A stretch of DNA of 56,247 nt from Ramlibacter sp. (GTDB lineage Bacteria; Pseudomonadota; Gammaproteobacteria; Burkholderiales; Burkholderiaceae_C). The notes beneath the pieces are model-generated. The model did no database searches. It was not told the origin of the DNA and saw only the letters and a list, made by a program, of their open reading frames with translations. Positions 26,731 to 35,043 of this stretch are shown here, one piece after another. Position 1 is the first letter of the stretch. Each line of letters opens with the position of its first letter. The position numbers were made by a program, and so were the translations under genes. The stretch lies in contig JAQZBU010000030.1 in the NCBI GenBank assembly GCA_029237735.1, forward strand, positions 1-56,247, written 5' to 3'.

Positions 26731-29700
26731 GCTGTCTCCCCTTGGTCAAGGGTGGGGCGGATCAGCTGCTCGGCCACGGGCGTGTCGAGCCAGTCCACCT
26801 TGTTCATCTTGCGCACCATCACGAACTCGTCGCGGTTCGTGCCGATGGTTCCGTAGTAGTTGAAGCCGTAGCTGAGCTGCGCGTAGCCGCCGATCATGTG
26901 GGTGGGCTTGAGCACGACGCGCGTAACAGAGTTGTGGATGCCGCCGCGAACGCCAGTCATCTCCGAGCCCGGCGTGTTCACGATCTTTTCCTGCGCGTGG
27001 TACATCATCACCATGCCCGGCTTCACGCGCTGGCTCACCACGGCCCGTGCCGTGAGCGCGCCGTTCACGTTGAACAGCTCGATCCAGTCGTTGTCCTCGA
27101 TGCCCACCTTCTTTGCGTCCTCCTCGCTGATCCACACGATCGGCCCGCCCCGGCTGAGGGTGAGCATGATCAGGTTGTCGGTGTAGGTGGAGTGGATGCC
27201 CCATTTCTGGTGAGGCGTGATGAAGTTCAGCGCGATCTCGGGATTGCCGTTGGGCTTGGAGCCGGAAATGGCGGCCGTCGTCTTCAGGTTCACCGGCGGC
27301 CGGTAGCTGCAGAACCCTTCTCCGAAAGCCAACATCCACGGATGGTCCAGGTAGAAGTGCTGGCGCCCGGTCAGCGTGCGCCACGGGATCAGCTCGTGGA
27401 CGTTGGTGTAGCCGGCGTTGTATGACACCTTCTCGCTCTCCAGCCCGCTCCACGTCGGCGAGGAAATGATCTTTCGTGGCTGTGCCTGGATGTCGCGAAA
27501 GCGGATCTTCTCGTCCTCGCGGTGCAGCGCCAGGTGCGCGTGCTCGCGGCCGGTCTGCTTTGAAAGTGCGTCCCAGGCTTTCACGGCCACATGGCCGTTC
27601 GTTTCAGGAGCCAGTTGCAGGATCACTTCGCAGGCATCGATGTCGCTCTGGATGCTGGGCATTCCCTGGGTGACGCCCTCGTCCAGCACGGCCCCATTGA
27701 GCTGCGCCAGCTGGGTGACTTCGTCCTGCGTGTTCCAGCCGATGCCCTTGCCGCCATTGCCCAGTTTCGACATCAGGGGACCCAGGGCCGTGAAGCGCTT
27801 GTAGGTGTTGGGGTAATCGCGCTCGACGACAGTCATCTGCGGCGCGGTCTTGCCGGGCACCAGCTCACATTCGCCGCGCGCCCAGTCCGAGACGCCGAAG
27901 GCCTGCGCCAGTTCGGCGGGCGAGTCGTGGGCCAGCGGCGTCAGCACCAGGTCCTGCTCTACCCCGAGATGGGCAGGACACAGCTCGCTGAATTTATGCG
28001 CAAAGCCCTTGTAGATGTCCCAGTCGCTGCGCGACTGCCACGCCGGATCCACCGCCGCGCCCAAGGGGTGGATGAAGGGATGCATGTCGCTGGTGTTGAG
28101 GTCGTTCTTCTCGTACCAGGTGGCGGTCGGCAGCACGATGTCCGAGTACAGGCACGTGGTGCTCATGCGGAAGTCGAGCGTGACCAGCAGGTCCAGCTTG
28201 CCTTCGGGCGCCTTGGTGTGCCAGACCACTTCTTCGGGCTTGGCCTCATCGGCACCCAGGTCCTTGCCCTGCACGCCGTTGCTCGTGCCCAGCAGGTGCT
28301 TGAGGAAATACTCGTGGCCTTTGCCCGAGGAGCCCAGGATGTTGGAACGCCACACGAACATGTTGCGCGGCCAGTTGTCCGGGTGATCGGGGTCGCCGCA
28401 GCTTAGTTTGAGCGAGCCGTCTTTCAGCGCCTTCGTCGCATAGTCCTTCGGGTCCGCGCCCGCGGCCCGCGCGTCGCGCACGACTTGCAGCGGATTGGTC
28501 TGCAGCTGCGGTGCCGAAGGCAACCAGCCCATGCGCTCGGCGCGCACGTTGTAGTCGATCATGCTGCCGCCGAACGCCTTCCTGTCCGCCAGCGGCGACA
28601 GGATCTCCTCCACGCCCAGCTTTTCGTAGCGCCACTGGTCGGTGTGGGCGTAGAAGAACGACGTGGAGTTCATCTGGCGCGGCGGGCGAACCCAGTCCAG
28701 CGCGAAGGCAAGGGGGGTCCAGCCTGTCTGGGGCCTGAGCTTTTCCTGGCCCACGTAGTGCGCCCAGCCGCCACCGGACTGACCGATGCAGCCGCACATC
28801 ATCAGCATGTTGATGACGCCGCGGTAATTCATGTCGCTGTGGTACCAGTGGTTCATGGCCGCGCCGATGATCACCATCGAACGGCCGCGCGTGTCGTGCG
28901 CGTTCTGCGCGAACGCCCGCGCCACGGCGATCAGCTGTTCGCGCGGCACGCCGGTGATCTGCTCCTGCCAGGCGGGCGTGTAGGGAACGTCGTCGTCGAA
29001 TGACCTGGCCGCGTCCTCGCCCTCCCGGCCGCGCGCTACGCCGTAGTTGGCCACGAGCAGATCGAAGACGGTGGCCACCAGCGCCTTGCCGTCGCGCAGC
29101 GCGACCTCCCGGACCGGCACCGTGCGCACCAGCACGTCGCCCGCCTGGTCGTTGGCGGGGAAGTGTTCGCTGCGGATGCCGCCGAAATACGGAAAGCCCA
29201 CCCGCGCCGTATCGCCCGTCCCGCTGCGCCCTTCCAGCAGCGACAGCTTGAGCCGCACGACGCGGCCTTTCCCGGCCTCCTTGTCTTCGAGGTTCCATTG
29301 GCCCTTGTCGGCGCGGCCGTCCGGCCCCCACCGAAAGCCGATGGCCCCCTGCGGAACGACTTCATTGCCCTCTTCGTCCAGTGCAACGGTCTTCCAGTCC
29401 GGGTTGTTGTCCTGCCTCAGTCCGTCCCGAAAGTCCGAGGCACGCACATAGCGATCGGGCACATGCACCACCTGGCCGTTGGGAAGGGTGTGTTCCCGGA
29501 GCGTCACCAGCATCGGCATGTCGGTGTAGCGACGCACGTACTCGTCGAAGTACGGGCTGCGCGCGCCGCCATCGGGGAAATAGAACTCCTTGAGGATGAC
29601 GTGCCCCATGGCCATCGCCACTGCCGCGTCCGTGCCCTGCTTGGGATGCATCCAGATGTCGCACAGCTTGGCCACTTCTGAATAGTCGGGCGTGATCGCC

Positions 29701-30533
29701 ACCGTGGCCGTCCCCTTGTAGCGCACCTCGGTGAAGAAGTGCGCATCGGGCGTACGCGTCTGTGGCACGTTGGAGCCCCACGCGATGATGTAGCTGGAGT
29801 TGTACCAGTCGGCCGACTCCGGCACGTCCGTCTGCTCGCCCCACACCTGCGGGCTCGAGGGCGGCAGGTCGCAATACCAGTCGTAGAACGACATGCAGAC
29901 GCCGCCGATGAGCGACAGGTAGCGCGTGCCGGCCGCGTAGCTCACCATCGACATCGCCGGTATCGGCGAGAAGCCGATGATGCGGTCCGGCCCGTGGTGC
30001 TTGATGGTGTGGATGTTCGCCGCCGCGATGATCTCGTTGACTTCGTCCCAGGTGGAGCGCGCGAAGCCGCCCAAGCCGCGGATCTGCTGGTAATCGCGCC
30101 GCTTGGCCTCGTCGCCGACGATCGACGCCCAGGCCTCCACCGGCGCCAGGGTCTGGCGGGCGGCGCGCCATGACTTGAGCAGCCGCCCCCGCACCATCGG
30201 GTACTTCAGGCGATTGGCGCTGTACAGGTACCAGCTGTAGCTGGCGCCGCGCGCGCAGCCGCGCGGCTCATGGTTGGGCATGTCCCAGCGGGTGCGCGGG
30301 TAGTCGACCTGCTGAATCTCCCACGTGACGATCCCGCCCTTGACGTAGATCTTCCACGAGCAGGAGCCGGTGCAGTTCACCCCGTGCGTGCTGCGCACGA
30401 TCTTGTCGGAGGCCCAGCGGTTGCGGTAGGCATCCTCCCATGTACGGTCTTCCCCGGTCACGCGGCCGTGTCCGCCCGAGAAGGTCTCGCGCGGCTGGTT
30501 GAAGTACGTCAATCGGTCGAGAAAGTGGCTCAT
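26727..30533 (-). CDS. narG: Respiratory nitrate reductase alpha subunit NarG
   Basis: NarG reduces nitrate to nitrite in the cytoplasm at a bis-MGD molybdenum site. The 1268-residue protein begins MSHFLDRLTYFNQ and has the FS0 cluster segment HGVNCTGSCSWKIYVKGG (His and Cys ligands near 50), and YNSSYIIAWGSNVPQTRTPDAHF, which includes the region of the Mo-ligating Asp. It has no Tat signal, as expected for the cytoplasm-facing Nar enzyme rather than Nap. It is the first intact gene of the operon; narK lies 33 bp upstream. Confidence 0.98.
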   Translation of the reverse strand: MSHFLDRLTYFNQPRETFSGGHGRVTGEDRTWEDAYRNRWASDKIVRSTHGVNCTGSCSWKIYVKGGIVTWEIQQVDYPRTRWDMPNHEPRGCARGASYSWYLYSANRLKYPMVRGRLLKSWRAARQTLAPVEAWASIVGDEAKRRDYQQIRGLGGFARSTWDEVNEIIAAANIHTIKHHGPDRIIGFSPIPAMSMVSYAAGTRYLSLIGGVCMSFYDWYCDLPPSSPQVWGEQTDVPESADWYNSSYIIAWGSNVPQTRTPDAHFFTEVRYKGTATVAITPDYSEVAKLCDIWMHPKQGTDAAVAMAMGHVILKEFYFPDGGARSPYFDEYVRRYTDMPMLVTLREHTLPNGQVVHVPDRYVRASDFRDGLRQDNNPDWKTVALDEEGNEVVPQGAIGFRWGPDGRADKGQWNLEDKEAGKGRVVRLKLSLLEGRSGTGDTARVGFPYFGGIRSEHFPANDQAGDVLVRTVPVREVALRDGKALVATVFDLLVANYGVARGREGEDAARSFDDDVPYTPAWQEQITGVPREQLIAVARAFAQNAHDTRGRSMVIIGAAMNHWYHSDMNYRGVINMLMMCGCIGQSGGGWAHYVGQEKLRPQTGWTPLAFALDWVRPPRQMNSTSFFYAHTDQWRYEKLGVEEILSPLADRKAFGGSMIDYNVRAERMGWLPSAPQLQTNPLQVVRDARAAGADPKDYATKALKDGSLKLSCGDPDHPDNWPRNMFVWRSNILGSSGKGHEYFLKHLLGTSNGVQGKDLGADEAKPEEVVWHTKAPEGKLDLLVTLDFRMSTTCLYSDIVLPTATWYEKNDLNTSDMHPFIHPLGAAVDPAWQSRSDWDIYKGFAHKFSELCPAHLGVEQDLVLTPLAHDSPAELAQAFGVSDWARGECELVPGKTAPQMTVVERDYPNTYKRFTALGPLMSKLGNGGKGIGWNTQDEVTQLAQLNGAVLDEGVTQGMPSIQSDIDACEVILQLAPETNGHVAVKAWDALSKQTGREHAHLALHREDEKIRFRDIQAQPRKIISSPTWSGLESEKVSYNAGYTNVHELIPWRTLTGRQHFYLDHPWMLAFGEGFCSYRPPVNLKTTAAISGSKPNGNPEIALNFITPHQKWGIHSTYTDNLIMLTLSRGGPIVWISEEDAKKVGIEDNDWIELFNVNGALTARAVVSQRVKPGMVMMYHAQEKIVNTPGSEMTGVRGGIHNSVTRVVLKPTHMIGGYAQLSYGFNYYGTIGTNRDEFVMVRKMNKVDWLDTPVAEQLIRPTLDQGETA

Positions 30534-30566
30534 CGAGGGGCGCTCCAGGTTGTTGTTGGGTGAGCT

Positions 30567-31918
30567 TCAGCAGGGCGTTTCGGCCCCTTTACGGGCATAG
30601 AACCACCAGGTGATGGCAATGCACAGCAGATAGAACGAGATGAAGATGTAGAGCGCCGCCTCCGGCCCGCCGGTCAGGGTGATGGAAGTGCCGTAACTCT
30701 TGGGGATGAAGAAGCCGCCGTAAGCCGCCATCGCCGCGGTGAATCCGAGCGTGGCGGCGCCTTCGGTGTTGCCTTCCCTGATGGCGTTGGCACGCGCCTG
30801 GGGATCGCTCGATTTCGCCCGTGCGAGCGCCTGGTTCAGGAAGATGACGGGGATCATCCGGAAGGTGGAACCGTTGCCGATGCCGGTGGTCAGGAACAGC
30901 ACCAGGAACATGAGGAAAAAGCCGGTGAAACTGCCGCCCGTCCCACCCTTGGGCAGGAAGTAGAGAACCCCGCCCACGGCGCACGCCATCACCACGAAGT
31001 TCCAGAGCGTGACCCTCGCCCCTCCGAGCTTGTCGGAGAGCCAGCCACCGAAGGGTCGCACCACGGCGCCGATCAAGGGCCCAAGCCAGGCGTAAGCGAG
31101 CGCGTTCACGCCGGGGAACTGACTCCTGATCAACAGCGGGAAGCCCGCTGCGTAGCCGATGAACGAGCCGAAGGTGCCCAGGTACAGGATGCACATCAGC
31201 CAGTTGTGCTTGCGCCGGAAGATCGTGGCGGCACCCAGATGAAGGCCGCGTTCTGCGTCCACACCTGCACGGGCTGCCCATTCCTCACGATGGTCTGCGG
31301 ATCGCCGCCGAAGATACCGAACACGCCCGCCGTCACGACCAGGGGACTGAGAAACTGCACGACGGACACGCCGAGGTTGCCCAGGCCCGCATTGACGCCC
31401 AGCGCGGAGCCTTTGCGCTCCTTCGGAAAGAAGAAACTGATGTTGGCCATGCTCGAGCTGAAGTTGCCCCCGCCGAATCCACAGAGCAAGGCCAGCATCA
31501 GCATGGTCGGATAACTCGTGGTGTTGTCCTGCACGGCGATGCCGATGCCGATGGCCGGAATGAGCAGGCTGGCCGTGGAGATGGCCGTCCAGCGCCGCCC
31601 GCCCATCACGGGCACAATGAACGAGTAGAAGATGCGCAGCGTCGCGCCCGACAGCGCGGGGGCCGCGGCCAGCCAGAAGAGCTGGTCGGTCGAATACTTG
31701 AAGCCCAGCGCGGGCAGCCCCACGGCCACCACGCTCCACACCTGCCATACAGCGAACGCGAGGAACAGCGCAGGCACGCTGATCCACAGGTTGAGCTTGG
31801 CGACGGCCTCGCCCTCGCGCTCCCAGAAGGCCTTGTCTTCGGGTGTCCAGATGGACAGCACACGACCGCGCGCAGCTTTTGAGATACCGGCGTTTCGCGG
31901 ATTCTGACGATCGTGCAT
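30567..31918 (-). pseudogene. narK: Nitrate/nitrite transporter narK, disrupted by a frameshift and internal deletion
   Basis: NarK is a 12-helix MFS nitrate/nitrite transporter. The N-terminal half reads from the ATG at 31918 (MHDRQNPRNAG) through about helix 6 and ends at NAAFIWVP (about 31229). The C-terminal half continues in a different frame from IFRRKHNWLMC (about 31223) to the stop at 30567. In intact NarK proteins roughly 30 residues (the loop with a GMNDIA-type motif) separate these points; here they are absent. So about 90 nt plus a frame change seem lost near 31224-31229. Both halves are otherwise well conserved, so the event is recent or an assembly error. No second narK is in the window. 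Confidence 0.85.
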
Positions 31919-32044
31919 CACCAAGTTTTTCTTGTCGTGCGTCGGCCAGCGCCAAAGCCGAAGGCGTGCGGGGCCTCCGGTGTAAACGACTTGAATCTAT
32001 CGCCCAGCCGCGCGCGTGTGTGCGCGACAGTTAACTGAATATCG
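31919..32044. promoter_or_regulatory. Upstream region of the nar operon; no convincing FNR or NarL box
   Basis: The gap between narK and the decayed hipA fragment should hold the nar promoter. I looked for an FNR-type TTGAT-N4-ATCAA site and saw only poor partial matches (for example TTGAATCTATCG near 31990). No clear -35/-10 pair is obvious on the minus strand. No narXL-type regulator genes are in the window. Confidence 0.35.
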
Positions 32045-32727
32045 TTACGGGGCGTTTCGTGATGCCCGCCGCGCCGCGAGGGTTTGCAGGTTCGCGGCCG
32101 CGCATTTGAACGCCCTCGACTTGTTCAACAACTGGCAGGTGTCGATCACGTGGCGGCGCCCCACTCCATCCGGATCCGCCGCACTTCCTTGAACCCGCAC
32201 CCGGTCAAAGCGCTCCACGATGTAGACCGGTTGCGGCGCGTAGAGGCGGTGCACGGCCGGGACGTCCAGGCCAAGGGATTTCGCCAATCGCATGGTGAAG
32301 AATTCATTCATCACCGACGCCGAGTAATCACTACTTTGATGGTTCGGCTTGAGGATGTGCGTCGAGGGCGTTGCCGCCAGAGGCTCGAACAGTTCGCCAC
32401 CCCGCATGACTACGAGCATCTTGTGCTGAGCTCCCGCCAGCGACATGCGCTTCGGGGCGTTCTTCGTGAGTGAGGCGTTAGACAGATTCCGGATTCTGAT
32501 CGAGCACTTCAAGTGAAAGCGGCTTGAGCCCGTGCTCGGCAGAAAGCGGCCTGCCGGGGTCGCTCAACACCAGAGAACCCGCGGACTTGGCGCCGAAGTA
32601 CGCCAGCAGACCGAACGCGTCCTCGGGGATCAGCGCGGCCTCTTTGTCGAAGGCCTGCGGCGATTCGCGCCAGGCAGCGTCGTATTCAAGTTGCCATAGA
32701 TCATTCGCTTCGCGAAGATGGCCGCCT
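32045..32727 (-). pseudogene. Decayed HipA-family kinase fragment
   Basis: Two frames hold pieces of one HipA. The upstream piece (32727 to about 32479) reads GGHLREANDLWQLEYDAAW, then IPEDAFGLLAYFGAKSAGSL, the HipA N-terminal subdomain, and runs into a stop. The downstream piece, in another frame, reads LTKNAPKRMSLAGAQHKMLV, STHILKPN, VYIVERFDRV and ends near CQLLNKSRAFK. The true start and the C-terminal kinase lobe with the catalytic Asp motifs are missing, and there is a frameshift near 32480. It is a pseudogene truncated at both ends, distinct from the intact hipA nearby. Confidence 0.8.
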
Positions 32728-32814
32728 CACTTCGCACAACGGATTGGGACCTGACTGAGCCTGAAATCAACTGGCTCGCGCGGCAGCTCGCGATTCAATT
32801 GAGAACTGGCTGAG
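32719..32814 (+). other. Short remnant reading frame at the broken end of the hipA fragment
   Basis: A plus-strand frame reads MAASLRTTDWDLTEPEINWL and continues ARQLAIQLRTG before a stop. It looks like the natural C-terminus of some protein, but I do not recognise the family. It begins where the decayed hipA loses its N-terminus, so it may mark a recombination junction. The following stretch to 32964 holds nothing I can identify. Confidence 0.3.
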
Positions 32815-32964
32815 GTCCGGGCGGCGGCACCGAGGCGAGGCGACTTTGCTCCAATAAAGCCGACAGACAGGTCTCCCCCAAGCGATTAGCTACAAAAAAT
32901 CGGACAGCGAATCACCTAGAGCGGGCCGAAAGCCCTAGCGTCCCTGGGCCCGATACGGGCGGCA

Positions 32965-34224
32965 TTATGGGTGAGTTACCCCTTGCCGAGACTGCGGTGT
33001 ACGCGCGGCCAGCTCCCGAAGCAGCGGCTCGGCGTTTTCTCCATAGCCGACCTTCTTGGCCGTGCTATTGAAGTGCCGGCGCTGGATGTTGTGCATGTGG
33101 TAGTGCCGGTTCTTGCCCAGCAGTGCCATGGCGAGCTTAAGGTCTTGCGCGGCCCAGTGATTCGGCCCTTCACCGAGGACCGGATAGGCCGACATCACGT
33201 CGTACATCGGCGTGAGCCGGAAGCGTCCGGCCGTGCCGGCCTGCAACTGAATGCTGAAGTTCTTGGCATGACCGTCCGGCGCGCGCAACATCCAGAACAG
33301 GATTTGCGAAGCCATGAGGACGCGCAGGTCACGCTCGGCATCCAGCGACTGCTGCACCAGGGTGAAAAGTTGCTTGAGCCCAGGCCCGCCTTCATTCTCG
33401 TACTTTACGAGCGGCGATGTGCCGGTGGCTTGGCAGAAGTCTTCCTGCATGAGCCGAAACAGTCGAGTGCCGTCGGACGACACTGCGCGGTCGAATCGTT
33501 CGACGACGAGTACCCGCTGCTTGCCGAACGTGGCGATGCGAGCTTCCGCCGTGGGCAGGCCGTACGCCTTGAACAGGCGAAGGCACAGCCACTCGTTGTC
33601 CACCGAGGTGCTGAAGTCCGCCTGCCGGCCGCCGACCAAGCCAAGCGGTAGCTTGAAGATGTGCGTGGTGGGTGTCGCGCCGCGCGGCTTCATCCACTTG
33701 CCATCCCACCACAGGAAAGCATCCTTCTCCTGAGCACCGGCCAGCGAGATGCGGAAGTCGTCGTCAGGGTCCCTAGCACCGGCGAAGCGGTCCGGGGACA
33801 CGACTTCAAGCAGATGGCGCTCGATGGCGCTTTCGTCCACGACGACGCCGTCGATGCGGTCGAAACCAGTAGGTGTTTCGCCTTCTGGCAGCAGTTGCAG
33901 TGCGCCAACGCAATCGCGCCCGATGGCAGCCAGCAGGTCGAAGGCTTCGGTGGACCCTGTCTTGAAGCGGGCGGCAACGCGCTTGCGGATGGCGTCGCTG
34001 TCGGGCAACAGGCCTTCGAAGTAGTGGGCAACGTTATCGCCCTTCAATAGTTCGTTGTTGAGGTTGAAGGGCAGCGACAAGGACATTGGTCGTCCACGCG
34101 GAGAGGCGAGCCAGTCCGCGTCGTATTGCAGCTCCATGTCGCCACGGGCCGTAATGGTCCAGCGACCCACGTATTCGCCGTTAGCCCAAAGCGTCAGGGT
34201 TTGACTGTGCGAGCGCCGGCCCAT
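32965..34224 (-). CDS. hipA: HipA-family serine/threonine kinase toxin
   Basis: HipA toxins phosphorylate targets such as glutamyl-tRNA synthetase and induce dormancy; the partner HipB neutralises them. The start at 34224 (MGRRSHSQTLTLWANG), one base after the hipB stop, gives 419 residues. The N-terminal subdomain (FNLNNELLKGDNVAHYFEGLLPD), the activation loop with the autophosphorylation-type Ser in FRISLAGAQEKDAFL, the catalytic Asp in DGHAKNFSI and the metal-binding Asp in PMYDVMSAYP are all present, so the kinase should be active. It forms an operon with hipB. Confidence 0.93.
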   Translation of the reverse strand: MGRRSHSQTLTLWANGEYVGRWTITARGDMELQYDADWLASPRGRPMSLSLPFNLNNELLKGDNVAHYFEGLLPDSDAIRKRVAARFKTGSTEAFDLLAAIGRDCVGALQLLPEGETPTGFDRIDGVVVDESAIERHLLEVVSPDRFAGARDPDDDFRISLAGAQEKDAFLWWDGKWMKPRGATPTTHIFKLPLGLVGGRQADFSTSVDNEWLCLRLFKAYGLPTAEARIATFGKQRVLVVERFDRAVSSDGTRLFRLMQEDFCQATGTSPLVKYENEGGPGLKQLFTLVQQSLDAERDLRVLMASQILFWMLRAPDGHAKNFSIQLQAGTAGRFRLTPMYDVMSAYPVLGEGPNHWAAQDLKLAMALLGKNRHYHMHNIQRRHFNSTAKKVGYGENAEPLLRELAARTPQSRQGVTHP

Positions 34225-34225
34225 C

Positions 34226-34489
34226 TCACCACTCCGCCTTGTTGGTCGATTCGAGGCTTGGGCGCTCACCCAACCGCAGTTCCAGCCCGACGGCTGTGCA
34301 CCAGCCCAGTAGTTGCTTGAAACTCAGTTCGTCCGGGTGCAGTTCCAGGTAGGAGACACGGTTCTGACTCAGGCCCAACCGGCCTGCCACCGTCGCCTGC
34401 GTGAGCTTGCGGCGCCTGCGAGCAGCCTTTAGGAGTTGACCGAGCTGCAAGGCCGTTACAAGGGGCTGGGAGGGCGGGGGTATAGGCAT
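34226..34489 (-). CDS. hipB: HipB-family antitoxin and transcriptional repressor
   Basis: The 87-residue protein is an XRE/Cro-type helix-turn-helix: LGQLLKAARRRRKLTQATVA then GRLGLSQNRVSYLELHPDELSF. HipB proteins bind HipA and repress their own promoter. A 20-residue Pro-rich N-terminus precedes the domain, and the C-terminus (SLESTNKAEW) could be the flexible tail that such antitoxins use for turnover. Spacing to hipA is one base. Operator-like repeats lie over its promoter. Confidence 0.92.
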   Translation of the reverse strand: MPIPPPSQPLVTALQLGQLLKAARRRRKLTQATVAGRLGLSQNRVSYLELHPDELSFKQLLGWCTAVGLELRLGERPSLESTNKAEW

Positions 34490-34490
34490 A

Positions 34491-34590
34491 GGAGATATCC
34501 GATATTCGGCTATCTATATTATAGCTGCATTTCGGATATTTGCTTAATATCTGCATGTCAGCTATTGAAAAAATAGCCGACATGCGGATG
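34491..34590 (-). promoter_or_regulatory. hipBA promoter with two GCTAT-N7-ATAGC operators
   Basis: This AT-rich stretch is unlike its GC-rich surroundings. On the minus strand TATAAT (plus 34518-34523) is the hipB -10 box. Two copies of GCTAT-N7-ATAGC occur, at 34509-34525 (covering the -10) and 34561-34577, 52 bp apart. The second is the core of a longer palindrome with arms 34553-34566 and 34572-34585 (13 of 14 matches). TATCCGA (34496-34502) and TCGGATA (34532-34538) form a further inverted pair around the first. E. coli HipB uses similar short inverted half-sites (TATCC-N8-GGATA), so autoregulation is likely. Confidence 0.7.
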
Positions 34591-34652
34591 ACGAGTTAGA
34601 GAAATCCCGTCTCCCGGCTTCCGAAGCTCAGGTTTTGAGGCGATTTTGCCGG

Positions 34653-35033
34653 TTACTGCCCCACTACTACGACTTGTGACCGCCACCCAGCCCGCGGCTC
34701 GTTTGCAAGCATGAAAGTGCTTCCGCGCCGCCGGACCAGCAAATGGCTGAGTTCAACTTGTTCCGCCGGTGCTAGGACGAGCAAGTCGCCAGCCCAAATG
34801 GAATCGTCAACCTTCCAGTTGTCGTCAACTTGCACCACGCGAAGTTCTGCGCCAGCCGGCAAGGCCCTCGACCAAAGTGGCCGGGATGGCGGCCGGGGGG
34901 CCTTGTGAAACTGCGGCCCGGAGTGAGGCTTGCCGAAAGCCTTGGCGGCCAATTGGCCCTCGTCGGGAACTCCTAGACGACGTAGTGAGCCGAGGACGTC
35001 GAGGAGAACCCCCAGGAGCTCCGCCACTCCCAT
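34653..35033 (-). CDS. Small protein of unknown function between glmS and hipBA
   Basis: The 126-residue product starts 10 bp after the glmS stop. It has an N-terminal Leu-rich helix (MGVAELLGVLLDVLGSL), a Pro/Arg-rich middle, and a C-terminal beta-rich part (AELRVVQVDDNWKVDDSIWA through VVVVGQ). I recognise no domain. No strong Shine-Dalgarno is seen, so it may depend on read-through from glmS. It could instead be the truncated end of a longer transferred gene. Confidence 0.45.
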   Translation of the reverse strand: MGVAELLGVLLDVLGSLRRLGVPDEGQLAAKAFGKPHSGPQFHKAPRPPSRPLWSRALPAGAELRVVQVDDNWKVDDSIWAGDLLVLAPAEQVELSHLLVRRRGSTFMLANEPRAGWRSQVVVVGQ

Positions 35034-35043
35034 CTATTTTTTG

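Noticed and set aside
31925..32044. Possible FNR box upstream of narK
   Set aside because: The best candidates match only one half-site; the claim would not stand without expression data.
32524..32754. Plus-strand open frame of 76 codons opposite the decayed hipA
   Set aside because: The minus strand there reads recognisable HipA N-terminal sequence; the plus frame has no likeness to any protein.
34266..34583. Open frame over the hipB promoter and gene in another frame
   Set aside because: It would place coding sequence over the clear -10 box and operators, and the hipB HTH frame is the real one.
34553..34585. Palindrome upstream of hipB as an intrinsic terminator
   Set aside because: No T-run follows the stem on either strand, and its core repeats the half-sites found over the hipB promoter, so an operator is the better reading.
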